This document shows, in pieces, positions 23,060-34,995 of a DNA stretch of 64,000 nucleotides (position 1 is the stretch's first letter; each line of letters begins with the position of its first letter). The notes beneath the pieces are model-generated. The model had not been told where the DNA came from. It did not search any database and worked only from the letters and a program-made list of their open reading frames with translations. The DNA lies in NCBI GenBank assembly GCA_032622095.1, contig CP136066.1, positions 115,343,319-115,407,318 of the forward strand. The letters run 5' to 3'. The stretch is from Siphonodentalium dalli. Taxonomy: Eukaryota; Mollusca; Scaphopoda; Gadilida; Siphonodentaliidae. The position numbers were made by a program, and so were the translations under genes.

Positions 23060-24960
23060 CGCTGGGTACGGACCGGGCCACCCGGGCGATCCGATACACT
23101 GCATGTCAAAAGGTTCAGTACTTCAGGATTTTTTGGAATTTCTTTTTACTCTATTTAGCTGTTATGTTTCTGCCCAGCTTGTGGGTATATATTCTGGGTC
23201 AACTGAAATCATTTGTATTTGTTAACAATACGAAGATTATAATAGTAGCATGGTGTTTATCTATGCTATGAACCCGACGGGCATGAAAGGGACAATGAAA
23301 TTGGACTGGCCGGTCATGACTACGCCTGAATCTTGCGTCATCATTGGTTATAGATTCGTTTTTATGCATGTGCATCTGGGTGCTGACTATTCCCGCTCTG
23401 CGTCCAGGTTATAACATTATTTACATGACACTCAAACTGGCATATAGGTAAAGGGGTATACGTTAGGGACACCTCATGTCACTATGCGTAGTTTTGTTAT
23501 CATATAACCATAAACATGTATCTCATGCACTAGAGACAGGGCTATGGTTATATATGCCACACAAGGTATGGCTATATATGGATCCCAAATTGTATAGGGG
23601 TTATAAGGACATGGCATTCCAGAATCGGTGTGAGTTATTGTGCCAAGTAATTGCCTGATAGTTTGCACGAAAAATGTGTTGCTTAAGAAGTCTGCATTTG
23701 CTGTTATTGTTCTCGTTTTACAACAGGAGACAATTTATCGTAATTCATCGACTTGAATACATGTCGGCTTGTCACATAAAGCACATACAAATTCTTGCAG
23801 GATGTAAGTACGTCATCGTCGATATTATTAGATTGTTGAAGTTGTTGCATAGTATGATACATTGCACCTCTTTTTCAGAATAAGGCATTATGCTACCTTT
23901 TTCCTGCAACCCGAGAATACAATCCTGGTATTCCCCTGACGTACATGTCGAAATACTAGAATTTTATGTTTCACGATGAATATGAGCTAGGATAATTCTT
24001 CATACTGAAACCAAAAATAGGTCATGTGTCATTTCCGTGAACGATACATTGGGCAGTATTGTCCAAGAGGTGTGTGAAACATTGCCTCTAATTCACGCGT
24101 TGACAGGCTACGACATTCACAAACACATATAGAATGAAGCTGTTTGACTTAGTAGTAAAATGTGATGCGACTTTTGCATCAATTTGTGCAATCTATTAAT
24201 ATTGACGATGACACTATTTATCCTACCAAGAGTTTGCATATATTATGGTCAGCTATAATTTCGTCAATTAGACAAATCAACGCATACGTTCTTATGTTGT
24301 ATAACCGGACACTGGAACACATCTTCTACCACAAGCAGCCACAGACTCCTTAAGAAATCACATTAACACATCTTCGTGCGAACTATATCAGTGATTGGCT
24401 CTCCAGCGTTTTGTACCATGTTCTGGCAGCCATGGTCAATCGCTCTTTTATTGAGTCCTACAAACCAGACGGATTATATTACCTCCCGATCTACTGTGAC
24501 TACTGAGCTTTGGCTGCAAATATTAATGTGAATCTAACAAATGATCTTGTTTCAACGCAGACTGACAATGTAACGATGTATGTGAGAATGTCTACAGTAA
24601 CCGAAAGAGTGTAAATTTTGACGACTCATAGGATGAGCAGAGTGAGAGAACATTTAAGGACTGTTTGGCAACACAATATTATATACTGCAAAAGTCATTT
24701 CTTTATTGACAAATAAATCCTCTGTATAGCAACTAATTTCGTTAATATAATACATTTCACCTGAACACATGTTTACATCAGAGATAGGCAACTTGAAATT
24801 GGAGGCTGGTAATTTGGGCATACAATTTCAATTTTCTTCAGAAAACTTATATAAATTGATATTACTTATCTAAACTGATCCAAATAGCACATGTTAGTGA
24901 TGATTGTTTTAATCTTTCTATATCTTTTTATCAAGTATTCCCCCAATAAATGAGTATCTA
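23060..24960. other. Spacer between R3 arms, no recognisable gene
   Basis: AT-rich. A GC-rich string GGTACGGACCGGGCCACCCG near 23066 looks like a transposon end, but no partner was found. Short frames overlap on both strands and have no motifs. Confidence 0.4.
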
Positions 24961-26690
24961 TAGTCCTTGAGACAATCAATTACTCATTAGCTTAAATTAA
25001 TTTAAACAATAGTATGGTTCTTCAGTTTGTTACGGTTACCAGTTAACTCATCATTAACAATTCCCTTGTCCCCGGATAACGAACCCAGTCACGTTTGTGA
25101 CGGAAAGTGTGAGAAACTTCGATTTTGTTGACCGTTTTGGATGCCATCCTAAACTTATTGTCAAATATGTATCGCGTGTAATGCCATATCTATTGTCAGT
25201 TGTGGTCACTGTCCCGATATGCGCGGCACAAATAAGAAAATACCATTCTGTATAACGCAAGTCTCACTCATAAACCTGTGTAGCCATATGTGTTCATTTG
25301 AAATATATATATACAATATTTCTATAAAAATTCAAGTAAAAATTAAAAAATATACGAAATAGTTGCCAGAAAGGTGATCGTATGAGGTTTTATGAACTTA
25401 CTAAATCTAGACCAGTGTTCTCGTGATGTTATACCATAGCCTATCATAATTTAATGACAATGTTTTTAATTTTACAGAAATTAGTTAAAATTCTCATTTT
25501 TCATTTTTTTTTTCCTTCAAATTTTAATCTTAGATCACGTTCAGACACCGTTATTTATAATTCCCTTTATCACCCTATACACTGTTTCAGTTTATGCTTC
25601 TAAAAACAACTTGACATGCAGCATTCTAATTGTAAACTACATAATTCGTTTTTCTGCAAAAGTTATATTTTAGGGGGTGGGGTTAAGTTTACGCTCATAT
25701 CATATTTTCACAGCGATACTCTTGGACTTCTATTATAAAAATCGTTTTGATATGTCAATGGGGCAATTTTTGAGCTATGTTGCGGATCTATAGCCCATGG
25801 GGTTCACAAGTTATAGCCATTTATTCCACAACCATTGACGTGAGGCACATGTATTCAACGGAATCCCAGTCATTGAATACATATTAGTGTATACCTCTAG
25901 TGGAATACAAGCCGGAACTATTCGTGTTGACGTTGTCGTCAAGAACGATGACGTACATTACGTCGAACATCCACTTCCGGTGATTCCCCCATAATTACTG
26001 GTTATTTGTCAGACTTAAATCGCCATAAAGGTAGCAATAGTAACAATGAAGGTGACATTCATGGATTGAACTTATCTGACTGAACGGTGTAGAATAAATA
26101 CAGAACACAACTTGCATCATAATCTCGAATCTTTTATCGAACTCGTTGCGGATAGCGCATAGTTACATTTCGCTCTCGCTACGCTCTCGCGAAATATATC
26201 CTTGCGCCATCCGCAACTCATTCGATAAAAGATTCTCGATTAAGATGCGCGTTGTGTTCTGTATATTTATATGTGACAATTGTTTTCATTATCCAAGTCA
26301 TTTTTCGCGATTTCAAAATATTTATCGCAATTTTTTTAACTGGCTCATAAAATGGTCTAGTTTTGTATCTCATGTCATTTTATGATCATTTCTTAACAAT
26401 GTAAACGATATATTGTGCAGTTTACAACCTCAATAATTTGTTTATGCCCTGACACTTGTACTCGAGAAAATTTTCATTTTATTTTAGGAGTAAGAGTTAT
26501 CTTCCGTGAAAATCTATTTTGGGACACTTTCTGAAACGGGCAACAAGCAAAATCTGATGCGCCATATGATGACCTTTAATTTGATATATAAAACCTTTGT
26601 TATTTTTAGGTTAATAATATATTCTAAAGTATTGATAGGGTTCTTTATCACGAAGACTCTTTTTTATGAAGGAAATAACTTAAAATATTA
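24960..26690 (-). repeat. Dispersed repeat family R3, right arm, interrupted
   Basis: Reverse-complement counterpart of 21690-22880 (see landmarks there; for example AACTTAACCCCACCCCCTAA lies on the minus strand at about 25673-25692). Between about 25820 and 26265 it holds sequence missing from the other copy, including a palindromic MITE at 26101-26261. A minus-strand frame at 25054-25260 lies in the repeat and is not considered a gene. Confidence 0.65.
26101..26261. mobile_element. Palindromic MITE, Tc1/mariner type, TA flanks
   Basis: CAGAACACAAC at 26101 and GTTGTGTTCTG ending 26261 are the ends of two arms of about 75 bp that pair with few mismatches around a short loop near 26177-26185. 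Paired blocks include ATCTTTTATCGAA, GTTGCGGAT and ATTTCGC. TA flanks each side. CAG...CTG ends with TA target duplication suit Tc1/mariner-type foldback MITEs. It lies in sequence absent from the left R3 copy. Confidence 0.75.
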
Positions 26691-26776
26691 AAACCAATAT
26701 ATGTGTTTTTTTTTCGCGGGTTTCCTTGAGATTTAATGTCGTTTACGTTAATGTCAAATCTGGTTAAATACGCCCA

Positions 26777-26912
26777 GAATAGAAACCTTCGGAATTGCGA
26801 ACCTTCGGAATAGTGAACCTTCGGCACAGGGAATCATCGGAATAATGAACCTTCGGAATAGCGAACCTTCGGAATAGCGAACCTTCGGAATAATGAACAT
26901 TCGGAATAGAGA
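26777..26912. repeat. 16-bp minisatellite GAACCTTCGGAATAGC
   Basis: Eight or so units of GAACCTTCGGAATAGC with substitutions. The open frame on the minus strand (26764-27033) is produced by this repeat. Confidence 0.9.
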
Positions 26913-27482
26913 TCCCTACCCGGTTAGGCCATATTTCTCGTATTTTGACTGGACTATTAGCCGATAGCAATATGCACCCTTGTACCCTAGCTTTAATGGA
27001 TACACATATATGGTAAGCGACGTGCACATGCAAAGGGGCTCAACTTACGAATTTACAATTTCGCGGTGCATCAGCCGCCTTTACATTTGCATGATGTCTG
27101 TCCGTCATCATCTGTCTGTTTTCATCGTTTGGTTGCATGTCATTGCGCAGTCTGTCCATAAAACTGTAGCTCTCGTCGTTAGTTTGTAGGACCGAATCCA
27201 CATCTCCAATAATATTAATTGCTTGTAAAATCATCATCTAGTATCTTGAATTCGTGCTTTAAATTTTCAACTTTCATGATCTAGAATATCATATTTCCAA
27301 CTAGAACTGTGGCACCGTTCATGCATGCTCTACGGGGGTGTCATGCCTGGGCGCAACATAATACATGCACTTGCAATGTGGCAGAACAGTGCACTGACTT
27401 CAGAATCAAGCAATCGTCGGAAATACATAATCACTTATCAACATATTCATTTATATACATATACCTCGTGTGATGTTTTCTA

Positions 27483-28418
27483 CAGAGACGTGGCGACAGC
27501 GGGGGTTTGGGTGTGTCTCACCACCCCCAACTTTGGTCAAAAGTTTCAACAGTTGGAAATTTCACACCAACAATAGGTTGAAAATGTTCTTGTAGTTTGA
27601 ATTTCAAACAACTTATTTGGGGAATTAATTGTTCTTGGTCAAAAATTTGGACTGAAATGGTCATATGTTGCAAATTTCCAACACTTGGAAAGCTTGTGTC
27701 CTGGTCCCTCCCCCGTGGCCAGTCAAAACTGCTAGTCATACATTTGGTCAACATTGTCATTGGAATTGTCATCAGTTGGAAATTTTCCAAACTAAGTGAG
27801 AGTGTCAGGTTTGAAATTCCCAACTCTAGGAAGGCTTGAGGCTAGTCTAGATCCTAGGATTTCACGATTTTCTTGTTCAGATTTCATGGTCGGCCCGGTG
27901 TGTCATTGTCCCTCCACCGTGGCCTACACAAAACTGCTAATTAGTTTAACAAAACAATATTTTACTACATTTGGTCAAACTTGTGGACTGAAATGACCAT
28001 CAGTTGGAGAAATTTCCAACGCTAGGAAAGCTTCAGTTGAGACCAGTCTAGATGCTAGGATTTGCGATTTTCTTATATAGTTTTCAAATTTTATCACACC
28101 GGGCCGAACAACCATGATCGGCCCAGTTTGTCCCTGTCCCTTGTCCGTAGCCGTGTGCATTTGTCTGGAGTTAGACCACTAGATGTTAGGATTTATGCAA
28201 TATTCAGGTTAAAATATCTGAATGTTCTCATACAGGGAATATAGAACCATGGTTTATAAATATATATGATATTAGGCCTGAGCACTGAGGTGCAAGGTGG
28301 GGGGTGCAAATGGAATTATGCAAAACTTGTGTTTGGTCTGATTCTGATTCAAGGAGGGGATGCACTTGGAATTTCCCAAGGTGGACACCCCCACGGAGAC
28401 CCTCTAGCCACGTCCCTG
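27483..28418. mobile_element. Non-autonomous hAT transposon with 8-bp duplication (7 of 8 match)
   Basis: Left end CAGAGACGTGGC (27483) and right end GCCACGTCCCTG (ending 28418) are inverted repeats with one mismatch, flanked by GTTTTCTA (27475-27482) and GTTTTCTT (28419-28426). The near-perfect 8-bp duplication and CAG.GACGT ends indicate hAT. Length 936 bp; no transposase. Inside is a tandem of about 204-225 bp units: TCC.CGTGGCC-like text recurs near 27704, 27908 and 28133, and CTAGGATTT near 27852 and 28053. Open frames inside are fragments of that tandem. Confidence 0.85.
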
Positions 28419-29011
28419 GTTTTCTTTTATGACATTTTCCCAAGAAATATTGGACACTGAACAGTAACATAACAGTGATATCCTCGTAGAATAAACGTGA
28501 AAAGTCTTTGCGATATCGTGCATCTCAATACACATAATTATATCGACTTATGTTTGCAAGAAAATCGATTCTATGAGGCCATGCAGTCACCGAAGTGTCA
28601 CTTGAACTTTGCATGTCTAGTAACTTCCGTATACACTGGTATTCGGGACTCAAGTGCATGGCGTCGACGGATCGACGATGCGCCACCGAATTGACTCGAT
28701 ATGCATTTTGAATATATATTCCCATTTGCCTTTCATTTCACATGCAGTTTCTATTGATTGGTTTTGACATTTAAACACTCACGTTCCCTCTCGGGTCGAA
28801 TCGCTCCCATGGTCGTTTACATTACAATTTACACAATGAGTGATCACACAAAATTCGTTCTGTTGGTAAGCGTTAGCATTTGACGATAAAATATATTTAA
28901 TAGGTTAGAAATAACAGTTACCAAATTATGAAAAATTTCTCAGTAATATAATAATATACTAATAGTATAATGATAGTATCTACAGAACACACTTTTGTGA
29001 GTCGAGCGAGT

Positions 29012-30885
29012 TTTTATGTTTACCCATACCATAGTATGGTAAACATAGTGTCGTTGTCCGGATTGACCACTCGTCGTTGGTCCGTCTGTCTGTCTGTCCG
29101 CCTGTCTGTCCGTATACACTTTACGAGTAATGCGATATCTCAAACATTTTCTATCCGATCGGATATATGGATTTCTGAGTCCAAAATACAGATCGAGTTC
29201 GAATTTGGGTTTGATCCGAGTTTTTGTTACAGAGTTATGGCCCTTTTTCGACTTAGAATTCACGCATTCTGCCATAACTCAAACACTTTTTATCTGATTG
29301 GAACCAAATTTGGTATGTGAGTTTCAGAGCCCAAAATACAGATCGAGTTCGAATGTGGGTTTGATCCGGTTTATTTTAAAGGAGTTATGACCCTTTTTTC
29401 GAAAATAAAAAAAAAATCCAATTCTATAACCGAAGTAATTTTTGTCCGATTGTGTTCATATTTTATATGTAGGTTTATGGTGACACACCCCTCACCTGTA
29501 TAGTTTTTGGTATTGATTGGTTGATCGGTTTAGAAAATAATTAACCCTTTACACACATGCTATCCAATGCAATAAGTTGAACATATTTTCTTAGCACGTT
29601 CTTCATCTGTATGGTTTTTGGTATTGTTTAATTAACCCTTTTCACTCTTACGTTTACTTAGAATTCACCCAAGCTGCTATGACTCAAAACATTTTTCATC
29701 TGATCAACACCAAATTTTGTATATGAATTTATCACCCCTAAATACAGATCGAGTTCGAATATGGCTTTGATCCGATATATTTTAACACAGTTATGATCAT
29801 TTATAATTCAAGTAATTACTGCTGGGAATTTGAAGAGAACATATCCCACAGACCATGTGTGTTATTGAAATGAGTTAATTATCACTATGGACATTAGATA
29901 ATACATGCCATAAAGCCTGATAGTGGTACCACTGTGATTGATGACTCTCTGGTGGAGTTCTGTTTTCTGTGCAATATTAAGTTGTCCCCTTTGTTGAAAC
30001 AGGTTGATTACATTAGTTAATGTACACACTATATGACACATATTCTAAAATAATAAATTGGAATAGTCCATTTTTACTTTGTATGGATGTTTTACAGACA
30101 TTGTTGTTTACAGACACTGTTGTCTTATCTTCGACAAAAATTAATCCACACATTCTTCCTTAGTTCCATGATATGATGTCATTGAAAATGATTAACCCTC
30201 TCCACACATCATATGGTTTTCATGCTTTTCGTTTGATCATTCCCCTATGTTATGTCCAGGTTGATGGTGATCCACTTTTGATTTGCGTGGATTTGGGAGT
30301 AAAATTAAACCATTCCATATACACATATTATGCGATAGACAGATATAATATTATCCCGTTCACTTTGGGCAAGGTTCAGTATGGGTTTCAATAAACCACC
30401 AAGTGAATATTCATCATTAGAGGAAATGTCTTATTTTGAAATTCCCTCAATTGCATTTGGGCTCCAGGGTAATATTAATGGTGCTGGAATTCTTGAGACT
30501 GACTTATTGTATGGGTTTCTAAATCCAATGACAAGCTTTTTATAGACTATTTTGTGTTTATCAGTTCATTAGTTTGGGTAAGATTGACCCCATTCTATCC
30601 GATTTGATAACTCAAATATTTCCATTGATTATGTTTATAGTTCTTGGCATAGTTTATGATAGCACACCCCTAACCTTCATAGTGAGGTTCATTCGGTTTA
30701 TTTGCTTAAAAATATTAACATCCTCCACCAATCCTGTTGACACAATGTGATAACTAAATATTTTTCACACAATTACTATAAAGTGTGAATTGTTGGTGTA
30801 AGGATTTATAAAATTTATAAAAATAGCTAATCGCTATCGCCAAAGTATGGGTTAAACATCTACCGATCGTGATCGGCCTCTCGTT
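29012..30885 (+). repeat. Dispersed repeat family R2, copy 2
   Basis: Starts with the same palindrome (ACCCATACCATAGTATGG at 29022) and GTCTGTCTG run as 8330-8440 and ends with the same hairpin CCGATCGTGATCGG (30863-30876) plus CCTCTCGTT. Near-duplicate sub-blocks with CAGATCGAGTTCGAAT recur at about 29188, 29338 and 29744, so the body is itself a degenerate tandem. The central parts of copies 1 and 2 align poorly; ends and the 5' third align well. Confidence 0.6.
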
Positions 30886-30899
30886 ATATACAGCACGTA

Positions 30900-32740
30900 A
30901 ATAGTGAGCGATAAGCAAAACACTCAACGTGGGGATTTTTTAGGAGAATGATTCGCGGTGATCCATTCAACACCGAAATATTGGGAGGCGAGGATTAACT
31001 ATCGCTATACCGACATGTTGTCAAGAACGTGGTGGTAGTTTTTAACCAAGGTTCACTTATAATGGGTTCTCCCCCCCCCCCCCCCTGGTGAGCGTTCTGC
31101 TTATTGCATACTCTTTATATACTGTTTGTTTACATAACATGACAATAAAATGCAATTTACGCGATATTTATGATTGGTATAAGAACAAGTTTGTCCATAC
31201 AATAATATTCTTTCTGTATATTGGGGTTTTAATGGATGTGACTACTTTAACAACAATACTCACCGCCGACGGTTGTAAACCGTATCTTTAAGGGGTCCGA
31301 GTTCCATATCATCATAAACATATATAATACTTCGCTATATAATACTTGTTTGCTCTGTGATAGCAGTTCATACAGCGCCCATACTTATGGTGCTCATATA
31401 TGCGGACAATTTTTCTGGGGGATCCGACAGTGTTTTTGTACACACAACAAACTTTAACGGTAAACAAAATAACAACAACTGTTTTTCTTTTACGGTTGCC
31501 GGTATTTCGGAATTAGTCACCAGCATGTCATAAATTACTTAATTGGCTTGTGGCACGTCACCAGAAGGACACCACAACTCGTCAGATCTGCAAATTGGTC
31601 GTATCTCTTATAGGGTAGCTTTATTCTCTATCATGCTCTCTTGGGTTTTTCGTCACCATAATCCTATTTATGCACCATTAGCGTAATACGAACCGGACAA
31701 TGAGCAAACAGAAAAGGCAAAAGTGTGATCTATAACTATCTCAGAATTTCGAAATTATTCCACTTTCACCATCACGTGACATCCCTGTGGACATCTACCG
31801 TCGCATGCTAATATTGCCCGGTTTAATACTACAGCGTTATTCTACAAAGCCATACTGTTACATCTCCCGTTGATACCTCATTTTCCCCGACGATCCCGCG
31901 GGTGCAATCGTCCGCTCTCGCTATTTCTTTATGGATATTGAATTGGCTCGTTTTGCTGATGACTGATCGACTTGACGTCAATGTATATTAATGTTGTTCG
32001 TGCCTCTGGTTTGCAATTAGACGCCGAGATTCGTTGCAATGTTGGTGAATAGAATCGGAAAGTCTGTCGCAAAATCCATGCTCTTGTGGCAATCATACAT
32101 ACTTTGTTTCCGAATTCCTGGTATATAGATACACTACCACTTGACTGCTGAATGAGCTCTCCAATTTGTATCTATATAGCACCTTATTGGTTCCCTTCCT
32201 TTCACTCATGTCTCAATTTCAATTGAAACTGTTAATTGTTGTTAGTATTATTTCTACTATTTCTGGAACTGTGAGGTATATTTGACCAATTGTTGCGAGC
32301 GATTTTCAGGGTACATTCGTTGATATGTGGTCTAATGATGATGGCTGATCAAATAGGGACAGCGCTATTGGGAACTTAACACTTTTTCAACCACTCCAAA
32401 GAATTAATTAACGCCGCTGTAACAGTTATGAAGAATACTATAATCAAGCTCGGGTGCAGCAATGTTTTCGAATGTGTTAAAAAAAATGCTTTAATTTCGA
32501 TGCTATTGTTTTTTAGAACATGCATGGTATCACTTGACATCTAGGCATGTGTGAAGTTTACTGCAATGAATGGAGTTTTCATTTATAGGAGAATACAATT
32601 TCCAACTCATGCAGGGAAGTAAATCAGAACTGAATTTGAAATAAATTCAAATAAAAACAGACAGTCTGTGGTAGACTTTAAAACCATCAGTCTTTCTTAG
32701 GGTCTATATTTCCTTCTGCTGTCACATGTGCGTCTTGTCG
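30900..32740. other. No recognisable gene; one 15-C run
   Basis: A homopolymer of 15 C lies at 31071-31085. The frame 31088-31291 starts just after it and shows no known motif. Nothing else recognised. Confidence 0.4.
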
Positions 32741-32754
32741 CGGCGATTTTAAAG

Positions 32755-33560
32755 TTGTGTTAGCACACTACAGAGCTATACCGAGGTGTGTTAGCTATAT
32801 TAAGGGTCCTACTAAAACCCGACCGCGCCCGGCCGCTATTCATGTACGCAAACACACAGAAAATAACACCCGCCGATCGTATCGACACCAGGGGACGGAG
32901 CGAGACTGGGCGTGTACTATCGTGCATAATATGCCTGTGTGTACAAACGTTCCAACCCCCAGTCGATATCTCAAGTGGAAACAGCACTATAAATTGCGGC
33001 ACGTTCGCCAGGTACGCAAAACAAAAAGGCACACCGACCCCAACTCTCATAGCTGTCTGACCACGGAAAGGGACATCATATCATGCAGCCAATACACCTC
33101 TGCATCCATGGACGATCGGGCAAGTTGCTAGCTATACCTGAAGTGAATATATTAACCCATACGCTGCGGTCGAATTCGCTATGCATGTACGCAAAAACAC
33201 AGAAAATAACAAGCGCCTACCGTATGTATACCGCCACCAGGGGACCGAAGTGAATGTATTATATAGCCCATACGCTGCGGTCGAATTCGCTATGCATGTA
33301 CGCAAAACACAGAAAATAACACAAGCGCCGACCGTATGTATACCGCCACCAGGGGACCGAGCGAAATGAGGCATCACTATCGTACACAATAGACCTGTAT
33401 GTATGTACCAATGTTCCAATCCGCCAGTCGATATCTCAAGCGCAAACGACACTTTAACCCCTAACTTGCGGCCGGTTCCGCCAGGTACGCAATATAAAAA
33501 AGGCACCGATCGCACCTCTCCTAGCTGTCTGACGACGGACATCATATATCATGACGACTG
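32755..33560. repeat. Two direct copies of about 370-420 bp, second with an internal 111-bp duplication
   Basis: GTACGCAAA(A)CACAGAAAAT recurs at about 32844, 33187 and 33298. CAGTCGATATCTCAAG and CGCCAGGTACGCAA recur at about 32960 and 33008, then at 33424 and 33480. TAGCTGTCTGA is at 33050 and 33521. So 32755-33100 and about 33160-33550 are direct copies, and inside the second a unit of about 111 bp (CCCATACGCTGCGGTCGAAT at 33156 and 33267) is doubled. Because 111 is a multiple of three, open frames on both strands result. No protein family recognised. Confidence 0.7.
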
Positions 33561-33633
33561 GCCACTTCATCAACACGTAATCAGTGTAATCTGCATTGTC
33601 GCTGCGAAGACCGATCTTAAATGGTACACGTGA

Positions 33634-34494
33634 GAAGAACATGAGAAGAACTCTTAACTTGAATTTATTTTCTAATCGAAAAGCCCAAATAATCCATACC
33701 CAACTAAGACTCAAATGTAGTAGTCTTAATAAAGACCTCCACGATAATCACCTAACAGAAAGCAACAGGTGCTCATGTGGCGTCATAGAAAGCGCAGATC
33801 ACTTCCTTTTAGTTTACCCTTTATACAATCAAATCAGGGATGAATGTTTTATGTCATTACAAACAAAATACAGAGACTCCTGAATGGCTCAAATTCTCTT
33901 CCACTTAGCACCAACCACAAAATATTTGAAGCAACCCAAACTTTTATTACCAGAAGTGGACGTTTCAGTCCTTTATCATAATATATAGAATCATATCAGT
34001 ACTGAATAAAACCTTGGCCAAATACGTCCACTAATCAAGTAGCATAGTTGCCCGATTCAGTGAATTTCCGTTATATTTGCGTCAAATGTCAATCATCATG
34101 AAAAACCAATTTATAAAGATAGATATATTCGAAAATGCTTGTAAACACATAACAGTGGTAACCCACTCTCTGTCCCACTCTTTCCATCTCTCCTGCCTCA
34201 AGCCCTCAACTAATTCATAATAATTATACTATTCTTAATGTTTTGTTTTCTTGTTATTTTCATTTCCCCTCAACCTGTTCTCTTTAACTCGGCCTCTTGC
34301 CATACGCTCCTTCTACATACTATTATGCATGCTTTTCTTTCCGTGGAGATAACTTCAAATAAGCGGTGACCCGCTTGTTGTTAGATCCTCTTCACCTTCT
34401 TCTGTTCTAATCTGTCATATAAATCATAATGTCCAATGTCTTGTTTGATGTATACATGTATTAATTGAGGGTAGAAATAAATATTGTTTAAACC
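33634..34494 (+). mobile_element. 5'-truncated LINE with 15-bp target-site duplication
   Basis: AAATGGTACACGTGA occurs exactly at 33619-33633 and 34495-34509, bracketing an 861-bp insertion. The insertion begins inside ORF2 (NMRRTLNLNLFSNRKAQIIH) and continues with RCSCGVIESADHFLLVYPLY, the C-terminal zinc-like motif with its last cysteine replaced (about 33765-33825). After a stop at about 33881 the protein resumes briefly in another frame (SLPLSTNHKIFEATQTF). A 3' untranslated region follows, ending GAAATAAATATTGTTT. RT and endonuclease are missing. The clean duplication marks one target-primed insertion event. Confidence 0.88.
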
Positions 34495-34509
34495 AAATGG
34501 TACACGTGA

Positions 34510-34852
34510 ATCTTTTACGGTTGAATTCTGAATTAAACTCAGATTAAACTTAATTAATTTTAATCAGAATTCAGATTAAACTGTAGCAATCTGAATTACC
34601 ACAAATATTCTAACTTCGTTTCCGACCAACCCATGTGTACCTGTGGTGAAGAAGAGGACACAGAACATTATCTAATTGAATGTCAGTTATACAGTGCACA
34701 GCGAGTCTTATTTATGAACGAAATATCTGATATATGTAACATCACCACCAATATACTTCTACATGGTTCTGATGAACTATTGCAGGAAGATAACATAACG
34801 ATTTTCCGAGAAGTTCAGAAATACATTATTCGAACAAAAAGATTCAAATAAT
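34510..34852 (+). pseudogene. LINE ORF2 C-terminal fragment
   Basis: One frame reads LRLNCSNLNYHKYSNF (about 34563), then the zinc-like motif MCTCGEEEDTEHYLIECQLY (34633-34692, C-x-C...H...C) and ends FREVQKYIIRTKRFK before a TAA at about 34849. It resembles the ends of the LINE fragments at 33634-34494 and 57590-59290 and so belongs to the same clade. Only the last hundred or so residues remain. It lies directly downstream of the other LINE's target duplication. Confidence 0.75.
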
Positions 34853-34995
34853 ATCTCTACCACAAACCAAGGGCTTCCAGTTGAACCACACATATGCATA
34901 TCGTGTATCATCTAGCAGGTACCAAATCGACTCATATCGTCAAAAATCTCGTGGAAACGAAATAGAAATATTATAGAGCTTGAGCTGCACGTAGA

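Noticed and set aside
23060-23110. Left end of another hAT-like element (TAGCGCTGGGTACGGACC)
   Set aside because: No inverted partner or target duplication was found downstream in the window.
32757-33545. Overlapping frames of 90-137 codons on both strands
   Set aside because: They come from direct duplications whose period includes a multiple of three; no protein family recognised.
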